Source: Chitinophaga pinensis (GTDB taxonomy: Bacteria > Bacteroidota > Bacteroidia > Flavobacteriales_D > Crocinitomicaceae). From it: DNA of 38,840 bases. Where the stretch lies: positions 1 to 38,840 of the forward strand of contig CALPMC020000019.1 in assembly GCA_943324565.2 (NCBI GenBank), in the 5' to 3' direction. The position numbers and the translations under genes were made by a program. Positions 32,070-38,840 of this stretch are shown here, in pieces (position 1 is the stretch's first letter; the number at the start of each line of letters is the position of its first letter). The notes below the pieces were generated by a model. That model saw nothing but the letters and a program-made list of their open reading frames with translations. It ran no database searches and was not told the origin of the DNA.

Positions 32070-34997
32070 TTACATTTTAATAAATTTCACTGATTCATTT
32101 TGTTTTCCTGAAACGAATTTGATAATGTAAGTACCATTCGGTAAATCTTCACAATCAATCGGTAATGTATTAGCTCCAGAATTCATGTTTTTTGTAATCG
32201 ATTTAACTAAACGTCCTGTGATTGAGTAAACATTTATATAAACTTCACCTGTGTTTGTTAAGTTGAAACTTAAGTTTGTATTATCATTTGTAGGATTAGG
32301 ATATGTTTTCAATTTAGTTTTAATTGTATTTATAACTTCTCCTGTTTGTTCGTTAACGCCTAAATAAGCCGTAGATTTCCACAGACCTCTACCAAAAGTT
32401 CCAAGGTAAATTTCACCTGGTCTTCCGTTACCTTCTTCAAATGTTCTCCAAGATTGACGAACTTCGTAGACAGGAACACCTTCAAAACCTGTTGATGCAT
32501 TTTCCCAAGAAGCTCCTCCATTCTCAGTAACAAATACGCCATTTGATGTACCTACAACGATGATATCTGGATCATTTCTATCTATAATTCCATCATAACA
32601 TGCTAAGCCTGGTGTTGTAATTGCGCCCAAACTAGTGTATGTTGGGACACCAGCAGTTGCATTTAAAGAACGCTTATTTGTTCCGTTGAATCCAGCAAAC
32701 AATATAATATCATCAGCGTTGTTTGGATTTACAGCTAGACCTTGATAACTAACTGTAGAAATTTTAGTTGCTGTTGTTGCACTTGGTGTTAATCCTGTTA
32801 CTCCAGTTCCTACAAATGCTACCTTAGATACAAAGCTAGGGTCAGAAGTATATACAGAACCTAATCCGTCTACTCTCCAAACTCCAGAACCGGAACTAAT
32901 ATACAAATGCTCTAAATCTTTTGAAAATTCAAGGTCAACATTGTTGAATGTCCCACCACCAAAACCTCTTGCAACACACACCCATAATGGATTTGTTACG
33001 GCTAATCTTGTAGCATTTCTAGTACCCCATAATTCACCACCGTTTGCATTTACATAGACTAAGAACCATGATTGGTAAGGATCTTGAACTTTAATAGTGT
33101 CCCAAGCCACGTTGTAAATAACTGTATCTTCACCCATACTAACCGTTTCATTTGTTTCCGGATTAAGTCCGAAATTCTCTCCATTAACGGTAAGTGATGG
33201 GGTGTATAATAATGTATCATCAAAATACAATGCATCTGAAGTAACATAAGTAATTGTATCACCGGATGCCATTGAAGGTACTCTTAAAATAGCCCCCGAA
33301 TTATAATTCTTAGTTGGTATGAATGTTACAGAATCCTTCGAGTTTTCATCATAATTTTCTGCTAAAATAAATTCAGTATGGAAAGGGTGGAAAGTGCTAC
33401 CATCAGTACCAGGAGCATCATACGTTCCTGGTAAAGTCGGAGAGAATGAAGTAAATGTTTGACCTTTGTCGCCGGAACGATTAATGCTATTGTAATAAAT
33501 TGATGTAAACATTACTTTTGGATTGTAGAATGAAATCTCACACTCAAATCCATCTCCACCAGTAACTTGATTAAATGATTCTAAAGTTGAACCCGTAAAA
33601 TCATTGTATAATGTACCATTATCTTGCGCACCGCCCATTACAGCGCCGCTTCTATCGAAAGCTATTCCATAAAATTGAGTTACATTATACCCTCTGTTTG
33701 CTGGAAACCATGTTGCTCCAAAATCGTTTGTAACTCCAATACCACCATCATTTCCAACATACAAACGATTGTTTGAATCCCATTTCATTTCATGATTATC
33801 AGCATGCACATAAATCGAAGAGTTTGGATTAACAAACCACTGACTGATTTTTTCAAATCCACCAGCAGGAGGGTCATTTACTTCTTGTTTCCAACTCCAA
33901 ACGTCAATTCCTCCAATAAGTAAATTCTCAGCATCAGTTGGATTAACAGATGCAATTGAATTGTAAGTGCCTTGATCTCTGTAAATATCAAATTCGTTTG
34001 GCGGTGCAGATGCTCCAACTATCTGTGACCAAGTATCTCCATTGTTATGAGAAACATGCATACTCAATAAATTGCTATTAGTTCTTACTGCGTATATTGA
34101 GTAGTTGTTGGTTGAAGTTTTGTTTGGAGAAATTGCATATTCAATTCTTGAAGCACCATTTGGAACTAATCCATTTGCTGCTGTACCAGACTTATCAGTA
34201 AAAGATGCACCGCCATCTGTTGAAACGTAGGTTTTATTAGAAGCAAAAGAAACAACAGCCACTTGTCCATCTTTTGATAATTGCAATGCAGCACAAGCCC
34301 CACTTGTAACACTTACAGATGTAACACTTGCATCTCCAAGTTTCCATTTCTTAAGACCTTGTGATGTTGCCATCCAAACAAAATTATCATTGTTTGAGCT
34401 TGCGATCTCAGTACTTTCTGAAACTCCATTTATTTTTGTCCATGTTGCTCCATCATCCGTTGTATACCAAACACCATTTCCTGTCCAGCTTTCTTGATTT
34501 GATCCCGTTGAAACATAAACTGTTCCGTCAGGTGTTTGAGTCATACTAGAAATATAAGGACTTGCACCAGCTTCTTCATAAGAACCTACTCGTCCCCAAG
34601 TATTTCCTTTATTGTAAGAAACAAATAAACCACCTGAAACACCTCCTGCCCAAATTCGATCTTCCCATTTACGGTCAACTTGAATGGCTCTGGTTCTACC
34701 ACCAATATTATCAGGACCCATATCTGTGAATGTTACAGCTTTGGTCTTAGATATTTTAGCAATTTGTTTCTGAATTAGTTGTAGTTTTTCAACAGAAACA
34801 GGTTGACCCGTTGACTCATCAATATAGCGAGCTTTCATCCACTCCATTGCTTCATCTGCTTTTTGTTCTTGAATAGAAGATAATCCTTTTTTAGAATAGC
34901 TTCCACCAATATTACTGAAGTCTATATTACTAAGTGCGAACAACGCACAAGCACCTGCAACGACAACAGAACCAATAAGATACTTTTTCTTGTTCAT
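32070..34997 (-). CDS. Secreted beta-propeller protein with T9SS C-terminal sorting domain
   Basis: This is 975 residues. An N-terminal signal (KYLIGSVVVAGACALFALSN) targets the Sec pathway. The main part has many sialidase/VPS10-like repeats with Asp-box-like turns (SYNKGNTWGRVG, TTDDGATWTKI, SHNNGDTWSQI, NDFGATWFP, ENGGASWEN). The last 75 residues form a type A sorting domain: KTYPNPTNDNTNLSFN, VYSITGRLVKS, LPNGTYIIKFVSG and KFIKM, which directs export by type IX secretion and surface attachment. Its catalytic role is not evident; it may be a glycan-binding or cleaving surface protein. Confidence 0.88.
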   Translation of the reverse strand: MNKKKYLIGSVVVAGACALFALSNIDFSNIGGSYSKKGLSSIQEQKADEAMEWMKARYIDESTGQPVSVEKLQLIQKQIAKISKTKAVTFTDMGPDNIGGRTRAIQVDRKWEDRIWAGGVSGGLFVSYNKGNTWGRVGSYEEAGASPYISSMTQTPDGTVYVSTGSNQESWTGNGVWYTTDDGATWTKINGVSESTEIASSNNDNFVWMATSQGLKKWKLGDASVTSVSVTSGACAALQLSKDGQVAVVSFASNKTYVSTDGGASFTDKSGTAANGLVPNGASRIEYAISPNKTSTNNYSIYAVRTNSNLLSMHVSHNNGDTWSQIVGASAPPNEFDIYRDQGTYNSIASVNPTDAENLLIGGIDVWSWKQEVNDPPAGGFEKISQWFVNPNSSIYVHADNHEMKWDSNNRLYVGNDGGIGVTNDFGATWFPANRGYNVTQFYGIAFDRSGAVMGGAQDNGTLYNDFTGSTLESFNQVTGGDGFECEISFYNPKVMFTSIYYNSINRSGDKGQTFTSFSPTLPGTYDAPGTDGSTFHPFHTEFILAENYDENSKDSVTFIPTKNYNSGAILRVPSMASGDTITYVTSDALYFDDTLLYTPSLTVNGENFGLNPETNETVSMGEDTVIYNVAWDTIKVQDPYQSWFLVYVNANGGELWGTRNATRLAVTNPLWVCVARGFGGGTFNNVDLEFSKDLEHLYISSGSGVWRVDGLGSVYTSDPSFVSKVAFVGTGVTGLTPSATTATKISTVSYQGLAVNPNNADDIILFAGFNGTNKRSLNATAGVPTYTSLGAITTPGLACYDGIIDRNDPDIIVVGTSNGVFVTENGGASWENASTGFEGVPVYEVRQSWRTFEEGNGRPGEIYLGTFGRGLWKSTAYLGVNEQTGEVINTIKTKLKTYPNPTNDNTNLSFNLTNTGEVYINVYSITGRLVKSITKNMNSGANTLPIDCEDLPNGTYIIKFVSGKQNESVKFIKM

Positions 34998-35238
34998 ATT
35001 TTTATTATGATTTTACAATATTAACGACTGCCAAATTAATTATAAATTTTGAAAAATTAACTTAATATTAAAGTTTTACTCTTTAATTTCTATGATTTTA
35101 TTTTATTTAGAATATAATTGAAATTAATTTTTATTAAATAAAATCATTAAGAAGTCTTCCATCTAATTAAACAAGTAGAATTTCGAAATGTTCTTTAGGA
35201 TTAGAAAACTAAATTAAACTTTAGAAAAAAAGTTATTT
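34998..35238. other. Intergenic gap upstream of the T9SS gene, nothing clear
   Basis: This is AT-rich sequence without a credible gene. No perfect TAnnTTTG box was found for the T9SS gene, only near matches such as TTAATTTG on the minus strand. Confidence 0.4.
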
Positions 35239-35805
35239 TCATTTAGCAATTGGACTACTTTTAAACTGAATATATTCAAATAAGTCTAGGTTTAAATACT
35301 TCAACCTTGCTTTTATCTCCGCTTTTTTATCTTTTCCAACATTTTTCTCTTTTAATAATAATTCATAATAATATCTTACTTTGGATGTATCTCTTGGTTC
35401 AATGTAAATATCAAAAGAACTTCCTAAACTTTCTAAAAGAAAATCACGGTTTTTATATTTTGGAAAAGATTTCAATAAAGTATCGCCATAGGCAACGGAA
35501 TTTTGATGTGCTTGAAGTTCACCATATTTCATATGTACTTTGAAAAGACAATCCGCAGCATATTCATCCTTAGGAAAAGCATGATAATAGGCAACTAAAC
35601 GATTGATTAATTCAATATTTGTCAAACTTGGCATTTTTGCCGCTGCAATTGGATCTTTTTGAATTTTCTTAATAGAATCCTCCATTTGTTCGATGCTAGC
35701 TTTGTAATCTTCCCTTGTTAATTCTTTTACAGCAGAATTATCTCCACAGGAAAAAATCAAGAATGCAAAACATAAAAATCCTGATAAATAAATTAATTTT
35801 CTCAT
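35239..35805 (-). CDS. Helical lipoprotein, possibly TPR-like
   Basis: This is 188 residues with a lipobox (LIFSC, Cys at about 20) and then helices. Repeated two-helix spacing with small residues and Tyr (DYKASIEQMED, ELINRLVAYYHAFPKDEYAADCLFKVHMKYGELQ) recalls tetratricopeptide-like repeats as in YbgF/BamD-type proteins. The function is unknown. It is the gene directly downstream of def with a 4-nt overlap, so it shares that transcript. Confidence 0.72.
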   Translation of the reverse strand: MRKLIYLSGFLCFAFLIFSCGDNSAVKELTREDYKASIEQMEDSIKKIQKDPIAAAKMPSLTNIELINRLVAYYHAFPKDEYAADCLFKVHMKYGELQAHQNSVAYGDTLLKSFPKYKNRDFLLESLGSSFDIYIEPRDTSKVRYYYELLLKEKNVGKDKKAEIKARLKYLNLDLFEYIQFKSSPIAK

Positions 35806-36401
35806 ATTAGTTTTGATTTTTTTGTTTCAGGAAATCTCATTCTATATTCCACAGAAATATTCCCAGTAGTTATATTGTTCAGTCTTTTAGTCAAAAGTTT
35901 ACGCTTCAATGAGGATAGATGATCTGTAAATAATACCCCTTCAATATGGTCATACTCATGTTGAATAATTCTTGCAGCATACCCATCAAACGATTCTTCG
36001 TGGAAATTCCAGTTTTCATCAAAATAAGTAATTACCAACTTTTCTTTACGAATTACATTTTCTCTAATTTTTGGAATTGACAAACATCCTTCTTGAAAAG
36101 ACCAATTTTTTCCTTCCTCATCTTCAATAATCGGATTAATAAAAACCTTTTTAAAGTTTTCTATTCCTGCTGCTTTTGGATCTGGATCCTCTCCTTCTTC
36201 ATCTGCAAATGGAGCTCCGTCAACTATGAATAAGCGTATACTTTTACCAATTTGTGGAGCTGCGAGTCCAACACCTTTTGCATGATACATTGTTTCAAAC
36301 ATATCCGTAATTAATTTTTGTAAATCAGGATAGTCTTTTTCGATTTCCTCCGCTTCTTTTTTTAATATTGGGTCGCCGTATGCAACGATAGGTAAAATCA
36401 T
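35802..36401 (-). CDS. def: Peptide deformylase
   Basis: Def removes the N-formyl group from nascent proteins. It has 199 residues. Motif I GVGLAAPQIG (43-52), motif II EGCLSIP (Cys106) and motif III QHEYDHIEG (His148, Glu149, His152) supply the metal ligands and catalytic Glu. An acidic insert between strands (about 68-78) is a clade feature. It has its own promoter box and is followed by the lipoprotein gene. Confidence 0.97.
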   Translation of the reverse strand: MILPIVAYGDPILKKEAEEIEKDYPDLQKLITDMFETMYHAKGVGLAAPQIGKSIRLFIVDGAPFADEEGEDPDPKAAGIENFKKVFINPIIEDEEGKNWSFQEGCLSIPKIRENVIRKEKLVITYFDENWNFHEESFDGYAARIIQHEYDHIEGVLFTDHLSSLKRKLLTKRLNNITTGNISVEYRMRFPETKKSKLI

Positions 36402-36419
36402 TTCTGAATTTTTTTAGTG

Positions 36420-36427
36420 CAAAAATA
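36420..36427 (-). promoter_or_regulatory. Predicted -7 box (TATTTTTG) of def
   Basis: It is a perfect TAnnTTTG match ending about 18 nt upstream of the def start codon. Confidence 0.5.
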
Positions 36428-36439
36428 TGCTTTTGAAGT

Positions 36440-36853
36440 TTATTTCTGAATGCTTTGTAAATATTCAGATAAAATAATTGTTGCTGCCACTCGGTCAACT
36501 AATTTTTTATCCTTTTTATGTTTGGTTTTCCCCATCAAATGAATGGTTTCCATTGCAGTTGCAGAGCTATATCTTTCGTCTTGAAAAACAATTGATTTAG
36601 ATGGAAACTCTTTTTCAAGCGCTTCTTTTAACAATCGTACATTTTCAGTTATGTGCGAATCGCTACCGTCTAACCGTGTTGGATAACCTAAAACAATAAT
36701 TTCAACGTTTTCCTTTGTCATAAGTTGATGTAGAAAAGTCATCAATTGAATCGAATCAACTGTAGTTAAAGGACTTGCAATTATTTGATTTTCATCAGTG
36801 ATTGCTATTCCAGTTCGTTTTAAACCAAAATCGAGTGAAATAATTTTTGACAT
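36440..36853 (-). CDS. ruvX: Putative Holliday junction resolvase RuvX/YqgF
   Basis: This is an RNase H-fold protein linked to Holliday junction resolution and 16S rRNA 5'-end processing. It has 137 residues from the ATG at 36853; a TTG 6 nt upstream is less likely. LDFGLKRTGIA carries the first Asp, LGYPTRLDGS and QDERYSSATA follow, and KKLVDRVAAT supplies the last Asp. It lies between def and a small membrane gene. Confidence 0.93.
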   Translation of the reverse strand: MSKIISLDFGLKRTGIAITDENQIIASPLTTVDSIQLMTFLHQLMTKENVEIIVLGYPTRLDGSDSHITENVRLLKEALEKEFPSKSIVFQDERYSSATAMETIHLMGKTKHKKDKKLVDRVAATIILSEYLQSIQK

Positions 36854-36856
36854 GTG

Positions 36857-36864
36857 CAAATGTA
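36857..36864 (-). promoter_or_regulatory. Predicted -7 box (TACATTTG) of ruvX
   Basis: It is a perfect TAnnTTTG match. The box ends 3 nt before the ATG at 36853, so the message would be essentially leaderless. Confidence 0.5.
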
Positions 36865-36869
36865 ATCAA

Positions 36870-37231
36870 TGAAAAGAATTTTAAATCGATAATAAGTTAG
36901 GTTCAAGAATCAACTTTTATATTTGAATTGATTTCGTTGCCTTTATAAAATTTCTTACACCCATTTTTAATGCAGTAGTATGTGGTTTTTTTCTTGATTT
37001 TAATTATTTCAATTATTTCTTTTATCTTATTTGGCCATTGGTTTGGAATGGTTGGCGAGTTGTTTTTATATCAGTTAATAGATTTCGTTGGTCGAGTTTC
37101 ACAAATATGCCTTTTTGGTGGGTCGGTTATAAAATGATGGTTAAGAATTCTCAAGTTATTTATAATAAAGAATAATTAAACATCGGTCTAGCGATAATGA
37201 TGATAGTGGTGGCTTTAGCTTAACTATAAAA
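36870..37231. other. Gap with possible small or decayed gene on the minus strand
   Basis: On the minus strand 36903-37070 is open (56 codons with stop) and reads like a soluble protein end (NSPTIPNQWPNKIKEI, then TYYCIKNGCKKFYKG). It continues upstream through one in-frame TGA with more protein-like text (ITDPPKRHICETRPTKS). A plus-strand frame here is also open and hydrophobic, so the reading is uncertain. No start codon fits well. Confidence 0.35.
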
Positions 37232-37798
37232 CTATTCCCAAACATCAATGCAAAAAACTTCGTCCTTCTTTTTTGAAACGAATAAAGTTTGATAGTTGCC
37301 AAAATCATCCTTTTTATAGGTGTAGACATAAATTGAATCACCCATTTTTGATGGTTCAAACCAATCAGGATGTATTGAATTAGAAGTGGTATCAACATCG
37401 TCTTTTACGAAAACAGTCATATCATAATGTTGTTGTTTTAGAATTCTATTTATTTCCGCTTCACAAGTTTTGAAGTGAAGATAGATTGCTACATCTATTA
37501 CAGGTAGCATTTGATCTTGCGTTTCTAATACAACGGTACATTTATTTGGTATACCTTTAAAAATTGCCGCATAAATTTCTTCATTTTTTCTAGGTTCCAA
37601 AGATTTTGAAATTTTTGAATAGGATCTATAAACAAAGGTAAAGCCTGTGTAAATACCAACAACTAACCCGAAAAAAGAAAGTATCAATGCAAAGTAGAAA
37701 ACTGCCATTTTCTTTTTTACTATTGCGATTAAAAAAAGAATAATTGATCCAACAATTAATAGAAAGGTAATTATTCCTAAGATGAGTAGTAATTGCAT
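37232..37798 (-). CDS. Unrecognised two-helix membrane protein
   Basis: This is 188 residues from the ATG at 37798; a TTG at 37816 would lie between promoter and ATG and is less likely. Two hydrophobic helices (about residues 1-26 and 30-55) precede a soluble domain of about 125 residues with mixed strands (IYAAIFKGIPNKCTVVLE, DVAIYLHFKTC, DSIYVYTYKKDD). The soluble part probably faces the periplasm or cytoplasm depending on orientation. No family is recognised. It is divergent from ndk and has its own -7 box. Confidence 0.6.
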   Translation of the reverse strand: MQLLLILGIITFLLIVGSIILFLIAIVKKKMAVFYFALILSFFGLVVGIYTGFTFVYRSYSKISKSLEPRKNEEIYAAIFKGIPNKCTVVLETQDQMLPVIDVAIYLHFKTCEAEINRILKQQHYDMTVFVKDDVDTTSNSIHPDWFEPSKMGDSIYVYTYKKDDFGNYQTLFVSKKKDEVFCIDVWE

Positions 37799-37813
37799 AC
37801 GTTTCTTTTGCTT

Positions 37814-37821
37814 CAAAGGTA
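37814..37821 (-). promoter_or_regulatory. Predicted -7 box (TACCTTTG) of the two-helix protein
   Basis: It is a perfect TAnnTTTG match ending 15 nt upstream of the ATG at 37798. Confidence 0.55.
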
Positions 37822-37892
37822 AAAAAGAAAATACAAATTGAATTTTAAAGAATATTGTCGATTATATAGCTTTCAAAACGTTTTTAAAACAC

Positions 37893-37900
37893 TATCTTTG
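37893..37900 (+). promoter_or_regulatory. Predicted -7 box (TATCTTTG) of ndk
   Basis: It is a perfect TAnnTTTG match 21 nt before the ATG at 37922. It argues against any upstream ndk start. Confidence 0.6.
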
Positions 37901-37921
37901 CACCCAAATTTTAAAGAACAC

Positions 37922-38341
37922 ATGGCAACAAATCGCACATTTACAATGTTGAAACCAGATGCAATCGAAGGCGGTAACATCGGAAATATCCTACAAATGA
38001 TTACGGATGCAGGATTCACAATTAAAGCAATGAAATATACTCGTTTGAGCGAAGACCAAGCGAAAAAATTCTACGAAGTACACGCTGAGCGTCCATTCTA
38101 CGGGGAATTGGTTGAATATATGACTTCAGGTCCAATCGTGGCAGCAATATTAGAGAAAGAAAATGCAGTTGCAGATTTTAGAGCTTTAATTGGTTCTACA
38201 GATCCAGCAGATGCAGCTGAAGGAACTATCCGTAAAGCATACGCTGAAAGCAAAGCTAAAAATGCTGTTCACGGTTCAGATTCAGATGAAAACGCTGCTA
38301 TCGAAGGTGTATTCCATTTTTCAGCTGCTGAGATTTTCTAA
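37922..38341 (+). CDS. ndk: Nucleoside diphosphate kinase
   Basis: Ndk transfers phosphate between nucleoside tri- and diphosphates through a phospho-histidine. It has 139 residues from [21 protein letters not shown]. The open frame extends further upstream, but a promoter box lies inside that extension. The catalytic His117 is in [33 protein letters not shown] is the usual middle motif. A terminator follows. Confidence 0.97.
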   Translation: MATNRTFTMLKPDAIEGGNIGNILQMITDAGFTIKAMKYTRLSEDQAKKFYEVHAERPFYGELVEYMTSGPIVAAILEKENAVADFRALIGSTDPADAAEGTIRKAYAESKAKNAVHGSDSDENAAIEGVFHFSAAEIF

Positions 38342-38369
38342 GATTTTTAGACTACTTTTACAGAAATAG

Positions 38370-38392
38370 GACCGCTCGATGCGGTCTTTTTT
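38370..38392 (+). terminator. Intrinsic terminator of ndk
   Basis: The arms gaccgc and gcggtc enclose the loop tcgat and are followed by six T. It ends 18 nt before the prfC start. Confidence 0.88.
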
Positions 38393-38409
38393 ATTAATTA
38401 CAATTTCCT

Positions 38410-38840
38410 ATGAAAAATTTAGAAGCAATTGAAAAGCGCAGAACTTTCGGTATTATTTCTCACCCTGATGCTGGTAAAACAACTTTAACTGAAAAGTTAT
38501 TGCTTTTTGGTGGTGCCATTCAAACGGCAGGAGCAGTGAAAAATAATAAAATCAAAAAAACGGCGACTTCGGATTTCATGGAAATTGAAAAACAAAGAGG
38601 AATCTCTGTTGCAACCTCCGTTATGGCTTTTGAATACAACGGAAAACAAATAAACATTCTCGATACGCCAGGTCATAAGGATTTTGCGGAAGATACTTTT
38701 AGAACCTTAACAGCAGTTGATAGTGTGATTTTGGTGATCGACTGTGCGAATGGTGTCGAGGAGCAAACGAAAAAACTGATGGAAGTATGTCGCATGCGCA
38801 AGACTCCCGTGATTATTTTCATCAACAAAATGGACCGCGA
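38410..38840 (+). CDS. prfC: Peptide chain release factor 3, N-terminal part
   Basis: RF3 is the GTPase that recycles RF1 and RF2 from the ribosome. About 143 codons are visible, then the window ends. [20 protein letters not shown] leads into the P-loop SHPDAGKTT (17-25). [17 protein letters not shown] is switch [15 protein letters not shown] the DTPGH motif and INKMDR the NKxD site. TDFMEIE(K/R) distinguishes RF3 from EF-G. Confidence 0.95.
   Translation, partial: MKNLEAIEKRRTFGIISHPDAGKTTLTEKLLLFGGAIQTAGAVKNNKIKKTATSDFMEIEKQRGISVATSVMAFEYNGKQINILDTPGHKDFAEDTFRTLTAVDSVILVIDCANGVEEQTKKLMEVCRMRKTPVIIFINKMDR

Noticed and set aside
1-38840. CRISPR array, insertion sequence, integrase or phage genes
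   Set aside because: No regularly spaced repeats of CRISPR type and no transposase or integrase motifs were seen in any frame read.

Overview
The window looks like a low-GC Bacteroidota chromosome, most likely order Flavobacteriales and possibly a Fluviicola/Crocinitomicaceae relative (inference from content; no search was possible). The grounds are: TAnnTTTG promoter boxes in front of many genes instead of Shine-Dalgarno sites, a C-terminal type IX secretion sorting domain, Bacteroidetes-style Rhs proteins, and families such as DUF4369/TlpA lipoproteins and the short single-domain HsdR_N-like protein. Gene order and spacing suggest a normal chromosome with one accessory block at the left end.

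Left accessory block (1-7230). At the far left on the minus strand is a fragment of an Rhs protein, then a four-helix membrane protein, then an orphan Rhs C-terminal module ending in a lipase-like alpha/beta-hydrolase tip. The last two look like an immunity/toxin pair. A 236-bp segment is shared by the fragment and the module. After a gene-poor stretch comes a divergent locus around a WYL-domain regulator. On its minus side lie a beta-rich protein, an unrecognised 135-aa protein, a UVR-motif coiled-coil protein and a small gene that reads through only if two minus-one frameshifts are allowed. On its plus side lies a paralogue of the beta-rich protein. A DnaA-domain-III-like protein with a ruined P-loop follows, then the SRP RNA gene.

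Core block 1 (8001-16463, plus). lpxK, punA, gatB, two tandem TlpA-like proteins, lpxH, tsaE, ald and a PD-(D/E)XK-like gene are packed with 1-6 nt gaps or overlaps, so they are probably one transcript mixing lipid A synthesis, purine salvage, tRNA amidation and modification, and envelope redox.

Core block 2 (16687-22572). mltF and miaA overlap. A membrane sulfatase/phosphoethanolamine-transferase-like enzyme follows, with its start codon inside a hairpin, then an SDR dehydrogenase. A structured non-coding stretch separates these from cspA, which is on the minus strand with its own promoter and terminator.

Core block 3 (22781-31839). A minus-strand operon guaA, LysM/receptor-like protein, hemF diverges from a plus-strand operon secA, DUF2520 oxidoreductase, kdsC. 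A bidirectional terminator separates kdsC from the convergent T9SS cargo gene.

Right block (32070-38840). On the minus strand are a 975-aa beta-propeller T9SS cargo, a lipoprotein, def, ruvX and a two-helix membrane protein. On the plus strand are ndk and the start of prfC, which runs off the window.
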